A stretch of 64,000 bases of DNA from Diphasiastrum complanatum (GCA_029204225.1 CM055112.1:30668739-30732738); one strand, 5' to 3'; positions 22,812-34,925 are shown, counted from the first letter of the stretch. Notes: a model not told the origin generated them from the sequence alone. Numbers and translations: made by a program.

Positions 22812-23138
22812 TTATAGGAACATCCACAATTGGAATAGCACATATTGAAAAACTTCATACTCAGAACAATCCAATGTCTCCATTTTATTAACTATAGAAA
22901 TATGATCCAACGGACATACAAAATTACTGTCAAATAATGTAACTACCTTATCACCCTCCTTGAAAGTGAGAACATGCTTCTCAAAATCAATTAACAAAGA
23001 AGGCGACTTACTAGATAACCATTCATAACCTAAGATTAAATCAGTACGAGCTAGGTCTAAAACATGAAAATTAACTAATTTCGTGTGTCCTTGCATCAAA
23101 ACTAGGAGCTTCAGGACTTTTACGTTCCAAGTCTCCAA
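22812..23138 (-). pseudogene. Gypsy chromovirus protease, C-terminal half
   Basis: The minus frame contains HVLDLARTDLILGYEWL, matching the second half of a chromovirus retropepsin (consensus LGxDWL-type flap region), followed by a hydrophilic linker. The catalytic DTG/DSG loop lies outside the open part. Its position and strand fit the integrase fragment at 21.0-21.5 kb. Confidence 0.6.
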
Positions 23139-24084
23139 CTATGCCAAACATTAAGCAACAAAACATCAGAAAAATAATTTGTCGCAACAGACAAATTATC
23201 AGTCCCGAATTATGCACGAAGAGCTAGATTGAGCTCGACTGATAATTAGTTGCAAAAGGCAAGACTAAATATTAGTTGCGAACAAGTAGACTAATAATAA
23301 TTCACTAAGAACAGACTACCAGATTAACCCATAAGAGAGTCAGGCAGAATGTAGAAATGCGTAACAATATTGACACAAATCTGAACGTAGAACAAATAGA
23401 GCTGTTATCAGATTAAGCATAGCAAAATATATAGGTCAATTATGCTGGTGAGCACAAGACAATAGTGGACAAAATCGTGTGCTTTACAAAGCTAATCCAA
23501 TCTATGAAAGGAATAAACCTATTACTGACAATACAAAGAATTGATGTGTGAAAGCATCTACTGCGTCTATCTCTGATAAGTTTCTTATGTTGTTATTTTT
23601 CACACCCGTTGGATACGCAGATGGTATCCAACATGTATACATAGATTTTATAGGCGTGCAGATGAAAATACAAAGTGGATGTCTTGTTTGTGAGAAATCA
23701 TGGGTGGCTACTGTCGTTGTCAAATCTATTTGCACAGTTGCATGAGATGAGCGTGAAAAGGCCACGACGTCAACCTTTGCTGAAATGAACGTTGGTGAAG
23801 ATGCAAAAAATGCGACACTCTAACAAATGCCTTAGGATTTGATTTATAGGGTGCCTTCACTTTTCTATTAGGGCACCTTCGACATTTGTAGGGTAGTGTC
23901 GCCTTTTTTGCCTGTCACAAATCACGTGTAAAAACACAGTGTCGCCTTTTTCACTTGTGAAAATTTACTTGTATTTATGCAAACAGTCACATTTTTCACC
24001 TGTCTTATTTTATATGTAAATATGCAGACTGTGCGACAACATGAGTAAAAATGCAGCATGAATGGAGGCATATTAAAATAGGAT
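23139..24084 (+). other. Unassigned, with a Copia LTR-like segment at 23,880-24,040
   Basis: 23,139-23,870 has no recognised gene; short frames on both strands at 23.5-23.77 kb show no motif. From 23,880 the order AGTGTCGCC, CACGTGTAAAAACACAGTG, TTTACTTGTA, GTAAATATGCAGA parallels the LTR at about 13,000-13,160. I infer a diverged LTR scrap in plus orientation. Confidence 0.4.
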
Positions 24085-24765
24085 TTACGAGAGTAGAGGA
24101 GATTAATCCAGCAAATATTCCTCCTTACAGATTATCACAACTAGAAAGAAAAGAAGTTCAAAAACAAGTTTAGGACTCACTTGATCAAGAGTTCATTAGT
24201 TTGAGTAAATCACCCTTCATCTCATTTGTTCTTTTGTTTTAAAAAAAAGATGGTACATTTTGAATGTGCATAGATTATCATGCACTCAATGAGATTACCA
24301 TCAAGAATAGATCCCCAATTCCTCGAGTTGATGACTTATTAGATGCCCTTAAAGGAGCACATGTTTTCAAAGATTGATCTATGTTCTGGGTATCACCAAA
24401 TCAAGGTAAGCAAGAAGGATCAACACAAGACTGCTTTTTGAACAAATAGGGGGCATTATCAATTCAAAGTTATGCCTTTTGGTTTGACCAATGCACCGGC
24501 TACCTTCCAAGCATTGATAAATCGAATCTTTGGGCCATACTTGTACAAATTTATCTTGGTGTTCTTTGATGACATATTGATTTATAGTCGGAACTTAAAA
24601 GAACATGCTTAGCACTTGGAAGTGGTGTTGGAATTGTTGCGAAAATATAAGTTGTTCGTCAAGATGTCAAAATGTGAGTTTGCCCAACAAGAGATTGAGT
24701 ATTTGGGGCATATGCTGACTAAAGATGGTATTAAGGTGGATCAACGTAAGGTCAAGGTGGTTAAA
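24085..24765 (+). pseudogene. Gypsy reverse transcriptase fragment
   Basis: The plus strand, across three frames, shows the Ty3/Gypsy RT blocks in order: [74 protein letters not shown] (catalytic motif F-x-DD instead of Y-x-DD), and KCEFAQQEIEYLGH. Several stops and at least one frameshift (near 24,385) make it dead. It lies on the opposite strand to the neighbouring Gypsy pieces, so it comes from a separate insertion. Confidence 0.85.
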
Positions 24766-24857
24766 AGTTGAAAGAGCCCTAAAACTCACTAGAATTGTTG
24801 ATAAAAAGGCACAAATAACCAAGCCACATTTGTGTTGGTGGGAATTATGACAATGGT

Positions 24858-25143
24858 TGTAACGCCCAAATTAAGATAATAAGGTCCCAAATGTTAAATT
24901 AAGGCCCACTATAAATAGAGGAGGTCATGCTAATTTGGAGGCTATTCTGCTTTTATGATTTTTGAACTTTTGGTGATCTTGAAGCTTTTCTTTGAGAGCT
25001 TTCTTGATAATATTGATGGTTCATGTGCCGACAATCACATGAGAGCTATGATCATGCTCTAGTTTCAGGCCTAATCTTGTGAATGATCAATAATAATGAA
25101 TAATGGATTCTATCTTTATCTATTTTGGTGAAGTTTTGCTACA
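24858..25143 (+). mobile_element. Candidate solo Gypsy LTR with TATA box
   Basis: The segment starts TGTAACGCCC, a common start of plant Gypsy LTRs, has TATAAATAG at 24,910-24,918 and A/T-rich polyadenylation-like words near 25,090, and ends GCTACA. TGTA/TACA ends enclose 286 bp. No second copy is in the window, so the boundaries are inferred. Confidence 0.4.
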
Positions 25144-25239
25144 TTTAGTTAGTTTCTTAATTTTGACTAGTTTCTTGATTTCTTGCAATTTCATGCTAAT
25201 TTGAATGAATGGATTAGATGATTGAATGCTAATATTGGC

Positions 25240-25410
25240 ACATGACACATAGTAAACTCGTAGAGTCTTCAATTGTCGATCACAGGTATGATCCATTGTT
25301 GATAAATCATCATCCCCTTTTTGGACTACTAGCTTGATAGTCCAAGTGATTAGATCAACTTTGACTGCACACTCACGATTCTTGAAAGTAATTTTTTCAG
25401 ACCCCAATTA
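25240..25410 (-). pseudogene. Scrap of a Gypsy A-family protease-distal region
   Basis: The minus frame reads SEKITFKNRECAVKVDLITW. This parallels MGKLTFENREQAVKVDPTTW, the segment just after the retropepsin in Gypsy A (about 9,640-9,700). A one-base frameshift lies just upstream, within VVRNWG. It ends abruptly near 25,425. Confidence 0.65.
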
Positions 25411-26459
25411 CGAACTACTTGTTGTTGGACCCTTTCCGTGCCTCCCTAATCGTTGCAATCAAGAGGGCAAAGTCGGGGTTTGGATCTCCAACCGGGTGAG
25501 TTGTCGTGTAGTACGAGCTTCGATCCAATGGGGAGGTGTAGGAAAATTGGTAACAATTCTTCCTCAGAGAACACGATGAAAGTTTGAATAAATCAAACTA
25601 ATATCAGTGTCTTCAATCGGGTCTATTTTTGATCTATGTACTAATAGAACAATTTTTGCCTTGATTGAATAAACGTGCGGAATTAAGAGACAACTTTAGA
25701 CAATTTTAGACAATAAGATACTATTGATCAAAAACGAATTTTTATAACTCTGAATCTGAATCATCAATATACATCTCTTGTTGTCTTATCTCGTTGTTGT
25801 GTCTTTGATTGAGTGAGTTACAACGAGTAGTGCACATTTATTTACATTGCTACATGATAGGTCTTTTGGCCTTTTATTTACAGGTTTTTTGGCCTTTTAA
25901 TTCTGTAACAGTAGGTCTAACCATTTACCACGGTTGATATTCAAATAGACGCTCTGTTTCCAACGTCAAATAATTTTTATTTGCAAATATTTTGCGATAG
26001 TCTGTCTCTTCGTTATAGCTTCATGTCTCGTGAATTATTTGTGACAATTGTCTCTTCATGACATTTTTGTGTTTCGTGAATCGATCATGAGAGAGGACAA
26101 TTTTTGAGCTTGAAGAACAATCCAGAATATTTCGCAAATTGTTTGCGACAATTTTGTGACATCTGAGGTTTGAACAAAAAACAAAAAAATTTTGCGACAA
26201 GATTCTGTTCGCAAATTTTTCCAACTTCAACAAGAAATCACGAGCTTCTACAAGAAACTGTTTTGCGAATCTTTCGAGCTGGTTGCAAGATAAATTTCGG
26301 GAATCTTTCGAGTTGACTGCAAGATCAACTTCGTGAATCTTTCGAGTTGGTCACAAATAGAAAAGTTTCGAGTTCATGTTTATTTTTTTCTCATCCTTTG
26401 TCAAGTAAACTGCACACTTTGTTCGTAGAATCGAGATCAGTCTGATTAGGTGTTCTAGT
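25411..26459. other. LTR-like non-coding DNA with short tandem units
   Basis: No gene. At 26,267-26,355 the unit GAATCTTTCGAG(T/C)TG followed by TGCAAGAT(C/A)AA(C/T)TTCG occurs three times at about 35-bp spacing. GCGACAATT/TTTGCGA words fill 25,990-26,230. It follows the end of a minus-strand Copia RNase H and may be that element's 3' LTR. Confidence 0.35.
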
Positions 26460-26624
26460 TGGATTAACCCCAATCTTCTTCTCTGCTTCTCCAACAAAGC
26501 TTTACTAAATGGCATTGTAAAGATATCAGCTGTCATTTCTTCTGTGGGTATGAAGATTGTCTTCAGTATCTTCTTCTTGACTAATTCCCGAATAACATGA
26601 TACTTGATAGCTATGTGCTTCATT
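26460..26624 (-). pseudogene. Copia RNase H C-terminal fragment
   Basis: The minus frame reads KHIAIKYHVIRELV and then FIPTEEMTADIFTMPFSKAL, the standard end of Copia pol (RNase H domain tail). It is cut upstream at about 26,625 by the LTR of another Copia element, a nested insertion. Confidence 0.8.
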
Positions 26625-27051
26625 TTCACACGTGTGGATCCAAAAGTAGCAAATATAGATCATTCTACACATAGAATTGCAAGCAATCAACAAGATAATG
26701 CACCAATGGATAGCAGAACCCAAGAGAACCATGTATAAGCATGAAATGAGATAGAGGAGAGAGAAGATCACTCTCTCCACGAGTTTGGACCCTATTTGGC
26801 CACTTGGCTTTCCCACCAAAATGCTAACCCTATCAATTTTGGGTCTAGATTCAATGTACCCAACTATTCAAATTGAATCTACTCAAACTCGCATTCTAAC
26901 TTTCCCACACTTTTAAAAAGTGTCTATTCAAATGAAATTTAGACTAATGAACTTTGAAAAGTCAACCTCTAAGTCTAAAACAAGATTTGGCCTCAACATG
27001 CCAAATATGGAAATATTGCAAAATGTGTTGAAACTAGTTGAATCTTTCACA
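26625..27051 (-). mobile_element. 3' LTR of Copia element H
   Basis: Read on minus, GAAGAGGGAG (polypurine tract, about 27,052-27,061) is followed by TGTGAAAGATTC, the LTR start at 27,051. The LTR ends near 26,625 just after CCACACGTGTGAAA; the exact end is uncertain by about 10 bp. It interrupts another Copia's RNase H. A diverged plus-strand copy of its U3 is at 633-890. Confidence 0.7.
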
Positions 27052-27063
27052 CTCCCTCTTCAA

Positions 27064-28971
27064 CTATTTTAGCATAGACTTTGATAATACTCCAAGTGAA
27101 GTCCTATGCTTCATGAACAAGTCTTTTCCCAATGCTTTGGTGAAGATATCAGCTACGCATTCCCTTGAAGACACATGTTGAAGCTCCACCTCCTTTGCAA
27201 TGACTCGTTCCCTCACAAAGTGATATTGTATCTCAATATGCTTGCTCCTAGCATGAAAGATAGGATTGGATGCCATTCTTTGGGCTGATTGATTGTTACA
27301 AAAGATGATTGGGCTCTCAAAAAAATCCAACAAGTGAAGATCCTTGATCATCCTCTTGATCCATACCATCTCCTTTGTGCAATGTGTAAGAGCTTTGTAC
27401 TCGGCCTCACTAGATGACAATGAGATAGTGGCTTGTTTCTTTGACATCCATGATATAGCTCCATCACCTATGAAAATACAATAAGAACTAATGGATTTCC
27501 TATCCATTACATCGTCAGCATAGTCCGAATCTGAAAATCCAAAAAGATTAGGTGATGATCCCTCATACAATATGCCAAAATCTCGAGTTCCAATGATGTA
27601 CCTCAAAACTCGCTTTCCTAGCTTCCAATGCTCCTCACTAGGATCTTGCATGAATTGACTCAATCTTCCAACACAATAGCTTAGACCAGGTCTAGTAATG
27701 GCTATATAGATGAGTGAACCAACTACCTTCCTATAGAGAGTAATGTCCTCGAAGGATCTTTCATTACCTCTTATAGTTAGTTTTACATGAGACTCCATAG
27801 GTATATCAATAGCTTTTGCATCTACCATATGAAATCTTACTAGAATAGAATTAGCATACTTCTCTTGAAAAATGAAAGTAGATTGAGAAGATCTAATGAC
27901 TTCTATTCCTAAAATGTAATGCAAATTACCAAGATCATGCACCTCAAACTCCTTTTTAAGAGCATTCTTGATATCTTCCACATCTTGATTGTCTCCACCA
28001 CTCAAGATGATATCATCCACATAGATTGGCAAGATGGTAACATCATTTCCAGAAAATCTATAATAAAGTGAATGATCATACTCACTCATAACAAAGCCTT
28101 GAGAGAGTAAAAAAGTGTTAAGGTTAGCATACCAACTCCTTCGTGCTTGCTTAAGGCCATACAAACTCTTTTGTAGAAGACACATATGATTTGGCTTTGT
28201 TGATGAAATGTAGCTCTCGGGTTTCTCCATGTACACTTCCTCCTCAAGATCACCATTCAATAATGCATTTGAAATGTCCATTTGCCATAGATCCCATCTA
28301 TAAAGTGTAGCAAGTGAAACGATGACTCGAATGCTTACCATCTTTGCCACGGGTGCAAAGGTCTCATCATAGTCAATTCCTTGTCGTTGAGCATATCCTT
28401 TTTCCACTAACCTTGCCTTGTACTTGCTGATAGATCCATCTCTTTTCACCTTGAAGATCCATTTGCATCCAATAGCTTTCTTGTCCTTAGGCAACTCCAC
28501 CAATCTCCATGTTCCATTCTTCATAAGAGCTTGATACTCGAGATCCATTGCTTGGATCCACTCCTCTTCTTTCCTTGCTTGATCTACATTTGTAGGCTCA
28601 TCCAAAGAGGTTAGAAAAGCAACATAATTTCCAGAAACTACTTGCTTACCCTTTTGATCATATGTGAGCCTTGAAGGTACTTGTCTTTCTCTTGATGTTC
28701 TCCTTGGCTTTTGACTTGATGAAGGTCCATCATCACCACCATCCAAAGTAAGATCCTTCTCATCAACATCAAGAATGTTAGATCCATCCACTCTACCATC
28801 AATCATGCTTGAAGACACCTTTGGAATGTTCCCCTCATCAAAAATGACATCACTACCAACAATCACTTTGTTAGTAGAAGGAATGTAAACCTTGTAGGCT
28901 TTACTCACCTCACTATATCCAACAAAAATACCTCTTCTTGAAGATGGATCCTCCAAGACTAATGTTGACAT
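27064..28971 (-). pseudogene. Copia element H: reverse transcriptase and RNase H (long open frame)
   Basis: A 635-codon open frame on the minus strand. It begins with the integrase tail (RRGIFVGYSEVSKAYKVYIP), then the charged linker, then Copia RT with CKWIFKVKRDGSI, DYDETFAPVAKM, VYMEKPE, LYGLKQARRSWY and the catalytic IYVDDIIL (about residue 315), then RNase H with SDSDYADD, SSSEAEYKAL, NNQSAQRMASNPIFHARSKH and VADIFTKAL. It would synthesise cDNA from element RNA in cytoplasmic particles. This frame has no internal stop, unusual for this window, so it is probably the youngest pol here, but a frameshift at its start separates it from the rest of the polyprotein. Confidence 0.9.
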
Positions 28972-30240
28972 AGCATGTGCATCCCAAGGTTCTTATAAAG
29001 TTGACACTCGGCCTCCTCTTGAATAGCATCTCAAAAGGTGTCCTTCCATCCGGCCACCTATTGCACAAGAAATTGGCACACCACAAAGCTTGATCCCAAA
29101 ATGGTTTGTCAAGATTAGCACTTAACATCATAGATTTAGCACTTTCACATAAAGTCCTATTCTTCCTTTAAGCCACTCCATTTTGTTGTGGGGTCCTTGA
29201 TGTTTTATACTCCCTCTTGATCCCATGCTCATCACAAAAGGCCTTGAACTTGTTAGATATGTACTCACCACCATTGTCACCTGTCAAGCACTTGATCTTT
29301 GTGGAAAATTGGTTCCCCCTTGCATTTTTGAACTTGACAAAGACATCATACACTTCATCCTTTCTCTTTAGTAGATATACCCAACAAAATCTAATAAAAT
29401 CATCAGCTCCACTATTGCTAATTGTAGTAAATCCATGAAAATCCGAATGTACAAGTTGAAAAGGCTTTGTAGATCTAGTATAAGGTAGTCTATGTGACTT
29501 AGACAAAGCACAAGACTCACAAACATGCTTGACATCACTTAAGGGACTTGGAGGACCAATCACAACCTTCTTCCTTGCCATTACCTCCAATGACTTGAAG
29601 TTGAGGTGTCCCATCCTTTTGTGCCAAACCTCTTGAATAGAAATTTGCTCCTTGGCAACACATCCAACTTGGTTAGCAATAATACAAGCATCAAGTTTGA
29701 ACAACTTCCCTTGCCTTTTACCTTTTCCAATCAAGACATCCTTCCTTTTGATCAAACAAGCATCTCCATCAAACTCCACCTTGAGGCCCTTACTTAGCAT
29801 TTGACTCACACTAAGCAAGTTCTTGGTAATAGATGGAATAAACAAGACATACTCCAAATGAACATTCCTATTTGTAGAGAGAGAAATAGGAATTGTGCCA
29901 ATCCCTTTGATTGCACACTCACCATCATTGGCCATGTAGATCAACCTTTTGTCATCTCCATATGCCAACAAAGAAGTGAAGTACTCTTTGTGAAAGGTCA
30001 TGTGTGAACTTGCTCCACTATCAATCCACCAAGGATCTAGATCTCCATCATTAGCAAGCATACATGAAGACATCACAAAAGCATCATCATTTGCATCTTG
30101 AACATCTAAAGCATCCTCATCAAGAGTAAGATTACCTTGCTTGTCTCCTTGATCTCTCTTCTTCTTGTAGCACTCACTTGCAAAGTGTCCTTTGATGCCA
30201 CAATAGGGCTTCTAGAATGTTCTTTCCTTAGGGCTAGCCT
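28913..30240 (-). pseudogene. Copia element H: Gag zinc knuckle, protease, integrase
   Basis: On the minus strand, 30,220-30,170 gives a partial knuckle (YCGIKGHFASECYKKK, first Cys missing). WWIDSGASSHMT near 30,025 is an intact protease active site. VWHKRMGHLNFKSL and CESCALSKSHRLP form the pre-integrase HHCC region. HSDFHGF and LTGDNGGEYIS carry the two catalytic Asp regions, and PQQNGVA is followed by TAA at 29,165-29,167 where the catalytic Glu is expected. Integrase resumes to about 28,960 (GRTPFEMLFKRRPSVN), where a frameshift leads into the RT frame. The element is truncated upstream near 30,240: no gag, primer site or 5' LTR. Confidence 0.9.
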
Positions 30241-30474
30241 TCTTATTAAGGTTTGTGTCATTTCATATTCACCCTTCGTAATACAGTCCTTCCTTTAGTC
30301 ATATTTATTTAGACCTCTTTGTCTTCAATATATCTTTGTATAAGTTGTCATTGTCGGGTCCATTAGATATTTCTTCATATTAGATGATTATCTTCATCAC
30401 TTGAGTAGGTTAATTAGAATTTTGCATCATCAATTAGTACTTCAAGAAAAATAGGCATGTGATATGGTATTACA
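30241..30474 (-). mobile_element. 3' LTR start (U3) of Gypsy element I
   Basis: Read on minus, GAGGGGGGGATA (polypurine tract, about 30,475-30,487) precedes TGTAATACCATATCAC, a typical Gypsy LTR start. The LTR is cut near 30,241, where Copia H sequence begins. Confidence 0.55.
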
Positions 30475-30631
30475 TATCCCCCCCTCAAATGTGAAGTGTC
30501 CTTGCGAACAATTGAAATCAGCAACACATCAAAGAAAAGATATTTCTTCAATATATTCCATAATGGATCTCAAACAATTAGCAAAGATAAAAAGTATTTT
30601 TTTCAATATATATATACAAGATGTATACATT

Positions 30632-33330
30632 TTACTTTGGAGCATTTTGCAATCTCAAAGATAATTTCTCATCTAATTGTATCTGTCTTTCAATCTTTCG
30701 TCTTTTGGCCTCATGACCAACGACATGGTTTCCCACATTAGCAAAATATGTCCTTAAAAATGTCTTGTTATACACAGAAGCTACAACATCAAAGTCTTCG
30801 ATCATGTCCTTCCTGAGTGTAACTTTCTTCAGCAGCTCAACATTTATCCGGATGAAAGAGCCATCCAAATAGAGGCTTTGCATTGTTGACAGGACATGGC
30901 CGACAAGTGTTCCAAAATGTGTAACCGAATAAGTAACATATGTCTTGTGGTCTTTGTTTGCTATTCTTTCTTTAATAGCGCAGGCGACATTCTTGTAGTG
31001 CACATGGTAACCGGCTTCCCAATCTGCATATAGCTCCTAGAGCTCCGGATATGTGACATCGACATCTTGTAATAAGTTGTCTCTTTCAAACTTTGCAAAA
31101 TCTGAAGCTTCGTTCGGCCGGTACAAATCAAATTGAGAATTTCTTTTCCAGTAATTTAACTGTCCTAAATAGTACTCGAAAAAATCCACCTCTTTCTGTT
31201 TTAGATACTCTAATGCATACAATAATGTACATCCTACATATAACTCTACACTACCAAAAGGTATCACCAAAAATTTTCCCTGCAAAATTGCCCAACATAG
31301 GCATCCCTTCTATTTGATATTGAGATTATTCGATAGACTCAAAAATTATGTTTTCTCCCAAGGGGCTTCCCAGTCGGCCCAAGTAAAACCCATTAGACCT
31401 AGCAAAAAGGAATAATCCATAGGCCATTGCAACTCACAGTTAAATTGGAGTGGCAGCCAAACATGAACTTTTTTAATAAAATTTTTTGAATTCGTGTGCA
31501 AGTACCTTATCCGATTTCTTGGATTTGGTCACACGAGTTCATTTGGGCTTCTACACATTGGCTGGATCTGCCTCAACTTCTATCTGTTTTGCATAGATGG
31601 CATCTTTTATTTGAGTCTGCAGTGACTCCAGTTCTCTCTTCAGTCGGTCATTCTTGGCCACAACGTTACAAAATTCCTCATGGACTTCCACACCAGAGCA
31701 ACTGAAAACTTGTGAATTGTCAAGAATACATGAGTCCATCTGCTTCTCCTTTTTGTAGGTTGCAATCTCTGCCAATAAATTGTCAATATTTTTGAGGGCT
31801 TGCAAATGTTCTTCATGTGAGTTGACACCCGAACATGCAGTCTTTGACAGTTCCTTCAAATCAATTAGTTCCTCTTCAAACCTGTTCTTCTCCTCATACA
31901 ATGGTTGGAGGAGCTCAGCCTTTAATGTTTCTTGCAGAGATACCTGCACCTGCTTCCATTTGGTAGCATCCACCTTGATGGTGCCTCCATCTGAACAACA
32001 CTGCAAGGCATTGTCGGCACTAATTCTTGCCAACTTTTCTGCATCCAACTGTTGTTGTAGGTCTTTGGCCTTCTTCTGGTAGAAGTCTACCTTATGTGAT
32101 AGAGCAATGCACTCTGAATCAAATGAAGCAATTTGCTTCCAGGCAGCAAGTAATTCATTTTTGCTCTTGTCCAATTCGGACTGAAGAGACAAAGAGTTAT
32201 CATTAGGTTTTCTTACTTTAATTTCAAATTTTTTGTTGCTTTGCTCCATGGTGTTGAACTATTCCAGAAGCTTCGTCATCTTCTTTTTCAAGTCCTTGTT
32301 CATCCCCTCGAGCTTGGTGATTTTTAGCTCGTACCCTCTCCTCACTACATCAATGTTGCGTAGGTACGTGATCATCTGTCGAACCTCTGGATTCACATCA
32401 GCCAGCCAATCTGGAGTATCTGGCTCTGGCGTCTGATCTTTTTGCTCATCGAGTATGTCTTCTGTGTCAGTGGTAGTAGCAGCAGTTGTTGTAGTTGTAT
32501 CAATAACAACATCAATAACATTATCCACAACCTCTCGGATCTGCTCAATTCGAAAAGTTGTAGAGTCCTAGTTGTCTTCTTCTGTTTCTACATCTGCCAT
32601 TGAAGTGTCAGCCACAGAATTTGACACAACAGCATCCTTAGGCACTGAGTCTTGTGTAGCTTGACTTGATCCTGTGTCAACATCAACGATCTCAATGGAG
32701 CTAAGATCGACTTGTTATGGTGCTACAAGTGCGGTCTTCCTCCTTTCAAGTAGGGCAAGCTCTCCTACTGACAAAATACCAAAATGCAAGCACAAATATG
32801 AAATGCATATGCCACGTATTTACCATGCTTTATCGACCTATGAAAGGCTTTGCAAGTAATGGCTACAAAATTGATTTGCTCCTCTTTTATGGCTGAGAGC
32901 AGGTAACCAATATTGGTTACTGCTACCATTGCATCTACATCCATCACAAACAAAACTTGATTGCAATATTTACAAAAATTTCTAAGTGTCGCATCTCTAA
33001 TCATAGAGATCTTATAGCCTTTACTCGGCATGAAAAATTCTCCTTGAAATAAACTCGCCTCATCTACATCCTCCCTAGATAGAGCTGGAGGTACAGTTCT
33101 CTGAAAGTAAGTGAAGAGCAATAGCAAAAACTACTTCAGTAACATCCATCCTCACACCTCGGACTTGCGACGAGACTGCAACATCTATGACCTCTATCAA
33201 GCCTTGGATGAATTCATTACTGACGTCGATAAGCACAGATGATGGATCGATATCCAAGGTGTAGCCAAGTCTGCAACTTTTTGCAAGCATCTGGCATTCC
33301 TTCGAGTTCAATATGCTACAGACCTTCTAA
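30632..33330 (-). pseudogene. Extra ORF downstream of Gypsy I pol, broken
   Basis: Between integrase and the polypurine tract the minus strand holds coding-like DNA in several frames. 33,311-32,765 is an N-terminal part (with DPSSVLIDVSNEFIQGLIEV); 32,700-32,530 is Ser/Thr/acidic; 32,528-32,259 starts TTTTTAATTTDTED and ends in charged heptads. 32,249-31,551 is a 232-codon frame predicted by eye to be almost all coiled coil (LQSELDKSKNELLAAWKQI, KDLQQQLDAEKLARI). 31,317-30,632 is a C-terminal part with one stop at about 31,036. The family is unknown to me. Order of parts matches the extra ORF of Gypsy A, though primary sequence similarity is not evident. Several stops and shifts; non-functional. 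Confidence 0.55.
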
Positions 33331-33419
33331 TTCATGTTAGCTGGAATCGCTGCCATCGCTTGGAATCGTACAAACAAAAGCTTGATTGATCGCGAGTTAG
33401 CAGCAATTGATCGCAATAG

Positions 33420-34099
33420 CTAATCAAATCTAGCTTCAACTTGTACACGATATGTCGGTACCTCAAACTCTATCGGCAATATCGGGTGCATGCCATAAGT
33501 TAAATAAAACGAAATTTGTTTTGTAGTCACATTTTTGGCATTACTATATGACCATAGGACAGATGGTAATTTTTGGTCCCAATCAGATGCATGCACTATA
33601 GTGATCTTATTTAGGGTTTTACATAAAATACCATTGTCAATCCAGACCATTAGCCTTTGGGTTGTACGAAGTTGTTTTTCGATGCTTAATCATAAAATAC
33701 TTAGTAAGGAGGCATATCGTTACATTTAAGAAATGTGTACCTCTATCACTTACTAACTCCAATGGATAGCCATAACGAGTCATTATGTTTTGAAATAGAA
33801 ACTCTACAATAGTTTTTGCATCATTCCTTTTCGTTGCTTCCACCTTGACCATCTTTGTCGCATAGTCAGTTGCTACAAGGATATAACTCTTTTAGTATAG
33901 CGAGTGACAGGCTTTATCGAACCAACAAAGTCAATGCCCCATTTTTCAAATGGTGCAAGTGGAAGTATCGGCATGAGTGGCCAGTACATTGAAGGGGTGG
34001 TTTCCCAACTCTTTGGCATGGATCACAGGATTTGACAAATGCTGCAACATCTTTGTACATTGTTGGCCACCAATACTTAGCGTTTAAAATCTTCTTCAT
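33420..34099 (-). pseudogene. Gypsy I integrase
   Basis: Three frames give the integrase in order: NAKYWWPTMYKDVAAFVKSCDPCQRVG (HHCC zinc-finger part, 34,099-33,914), ELVSDRGTHFLN with the second catalytic Asp and TTSYNPKANGL where the family has the NGQ-E motif (33,852-33,637), and KLPSVLWSYSNAKN then YGMHPILPIEFEVP (33,650-33,420). Stops at the joins and replacement in the NG-x-x-E region indicate loss of activity. Confidence 0.8.
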
Positions 34100-34925
34100 A
34101 GGAGTGGATAATTTTGATTTTGAAGATATTCAATAATGTCACCATATAAAGATTCTTTGATAGATAATAACATAATGTTTTCATCAGGGAAATCGTCACT
34201 TAAATTTTCAGTTACGGATCCTGTGTTTAAGCGAGATAAATATTCTTTGTTAGTGTGGTACTTCCCTTGATGTACCTCCACTTGATAATCAAATTCCTGC
34301 AACAGAAAAACCCATCTAGCTATTCGGCCCAAAAGATCTGGTTTATTAACCAAATGTTTTAGCGCATAATGGTCGACATGGAAGATAAAGGAATATCCCA
34401 GCAAATAATGTCAAAACTTAATCACTGAGAAAATCATTCCAAGTCCTTCTCATTCTGTTGTTGAATAATTCTTTTCTGTAACTGACGTCCTACATAATAG
34501 GCAGGATAGTTTCGTTTTTCACCATTTTTCTGACTTAGGGTAACTCCAATTGCGAATGATGAAACATCGACATAAACATGAAATGTCTTTACCCAACCAG
34601 GTGGTCCCAAAATTGGGGCATTCAAGAGTTTCTGCTTCAACAACTCAAATGATTGTTGACAGTTAGTAGACCATTCATAATAAATGTCTTTCTTGAGGAG
34701 ATGTATTACTAGTGCAGCAATAGATGCATGGTCTTTAATGAACCGTCTATAATAACCAATGTGACCAAGAAATCCTCTCAGTTCTTTAGGTTTGTCGGCT
34801 CTTCAATATTCTATGTCCGAGTAGTATTCCTTCCGACACACCAAAATAACACTTCTCAAGATGAAGACAAAGTGAGGTCTCTCTGCATCTTTGCAATGTT
34901 TTCAGTAATTTAGAAAGATGAGTGG
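34100..34925 (-). pseudogene. Gypsy I RT C-terminus and RNase H
   Basis: On minus, 34,920-34,790 shows the KCYFGV...LGH block and the ELRGFLGHIGYYRRFI thumb-type motif; 34,643-34,434 gives FHVYVDVSSFAIGVTLSQ, the RNase H start; 34,404-34,096 gives FHVDHYALKHLVNKPDLLGRI and LLQEFDYQVEVHQGKYH. The RT palm with the catalytic DD lies outside what is preserved. Confidence 0.8.

Noticed and set aside
23502-23765. Overlapping ORFs on both strands
   Set aside because: No motif on either strand and no related copy in the window; probably chance.
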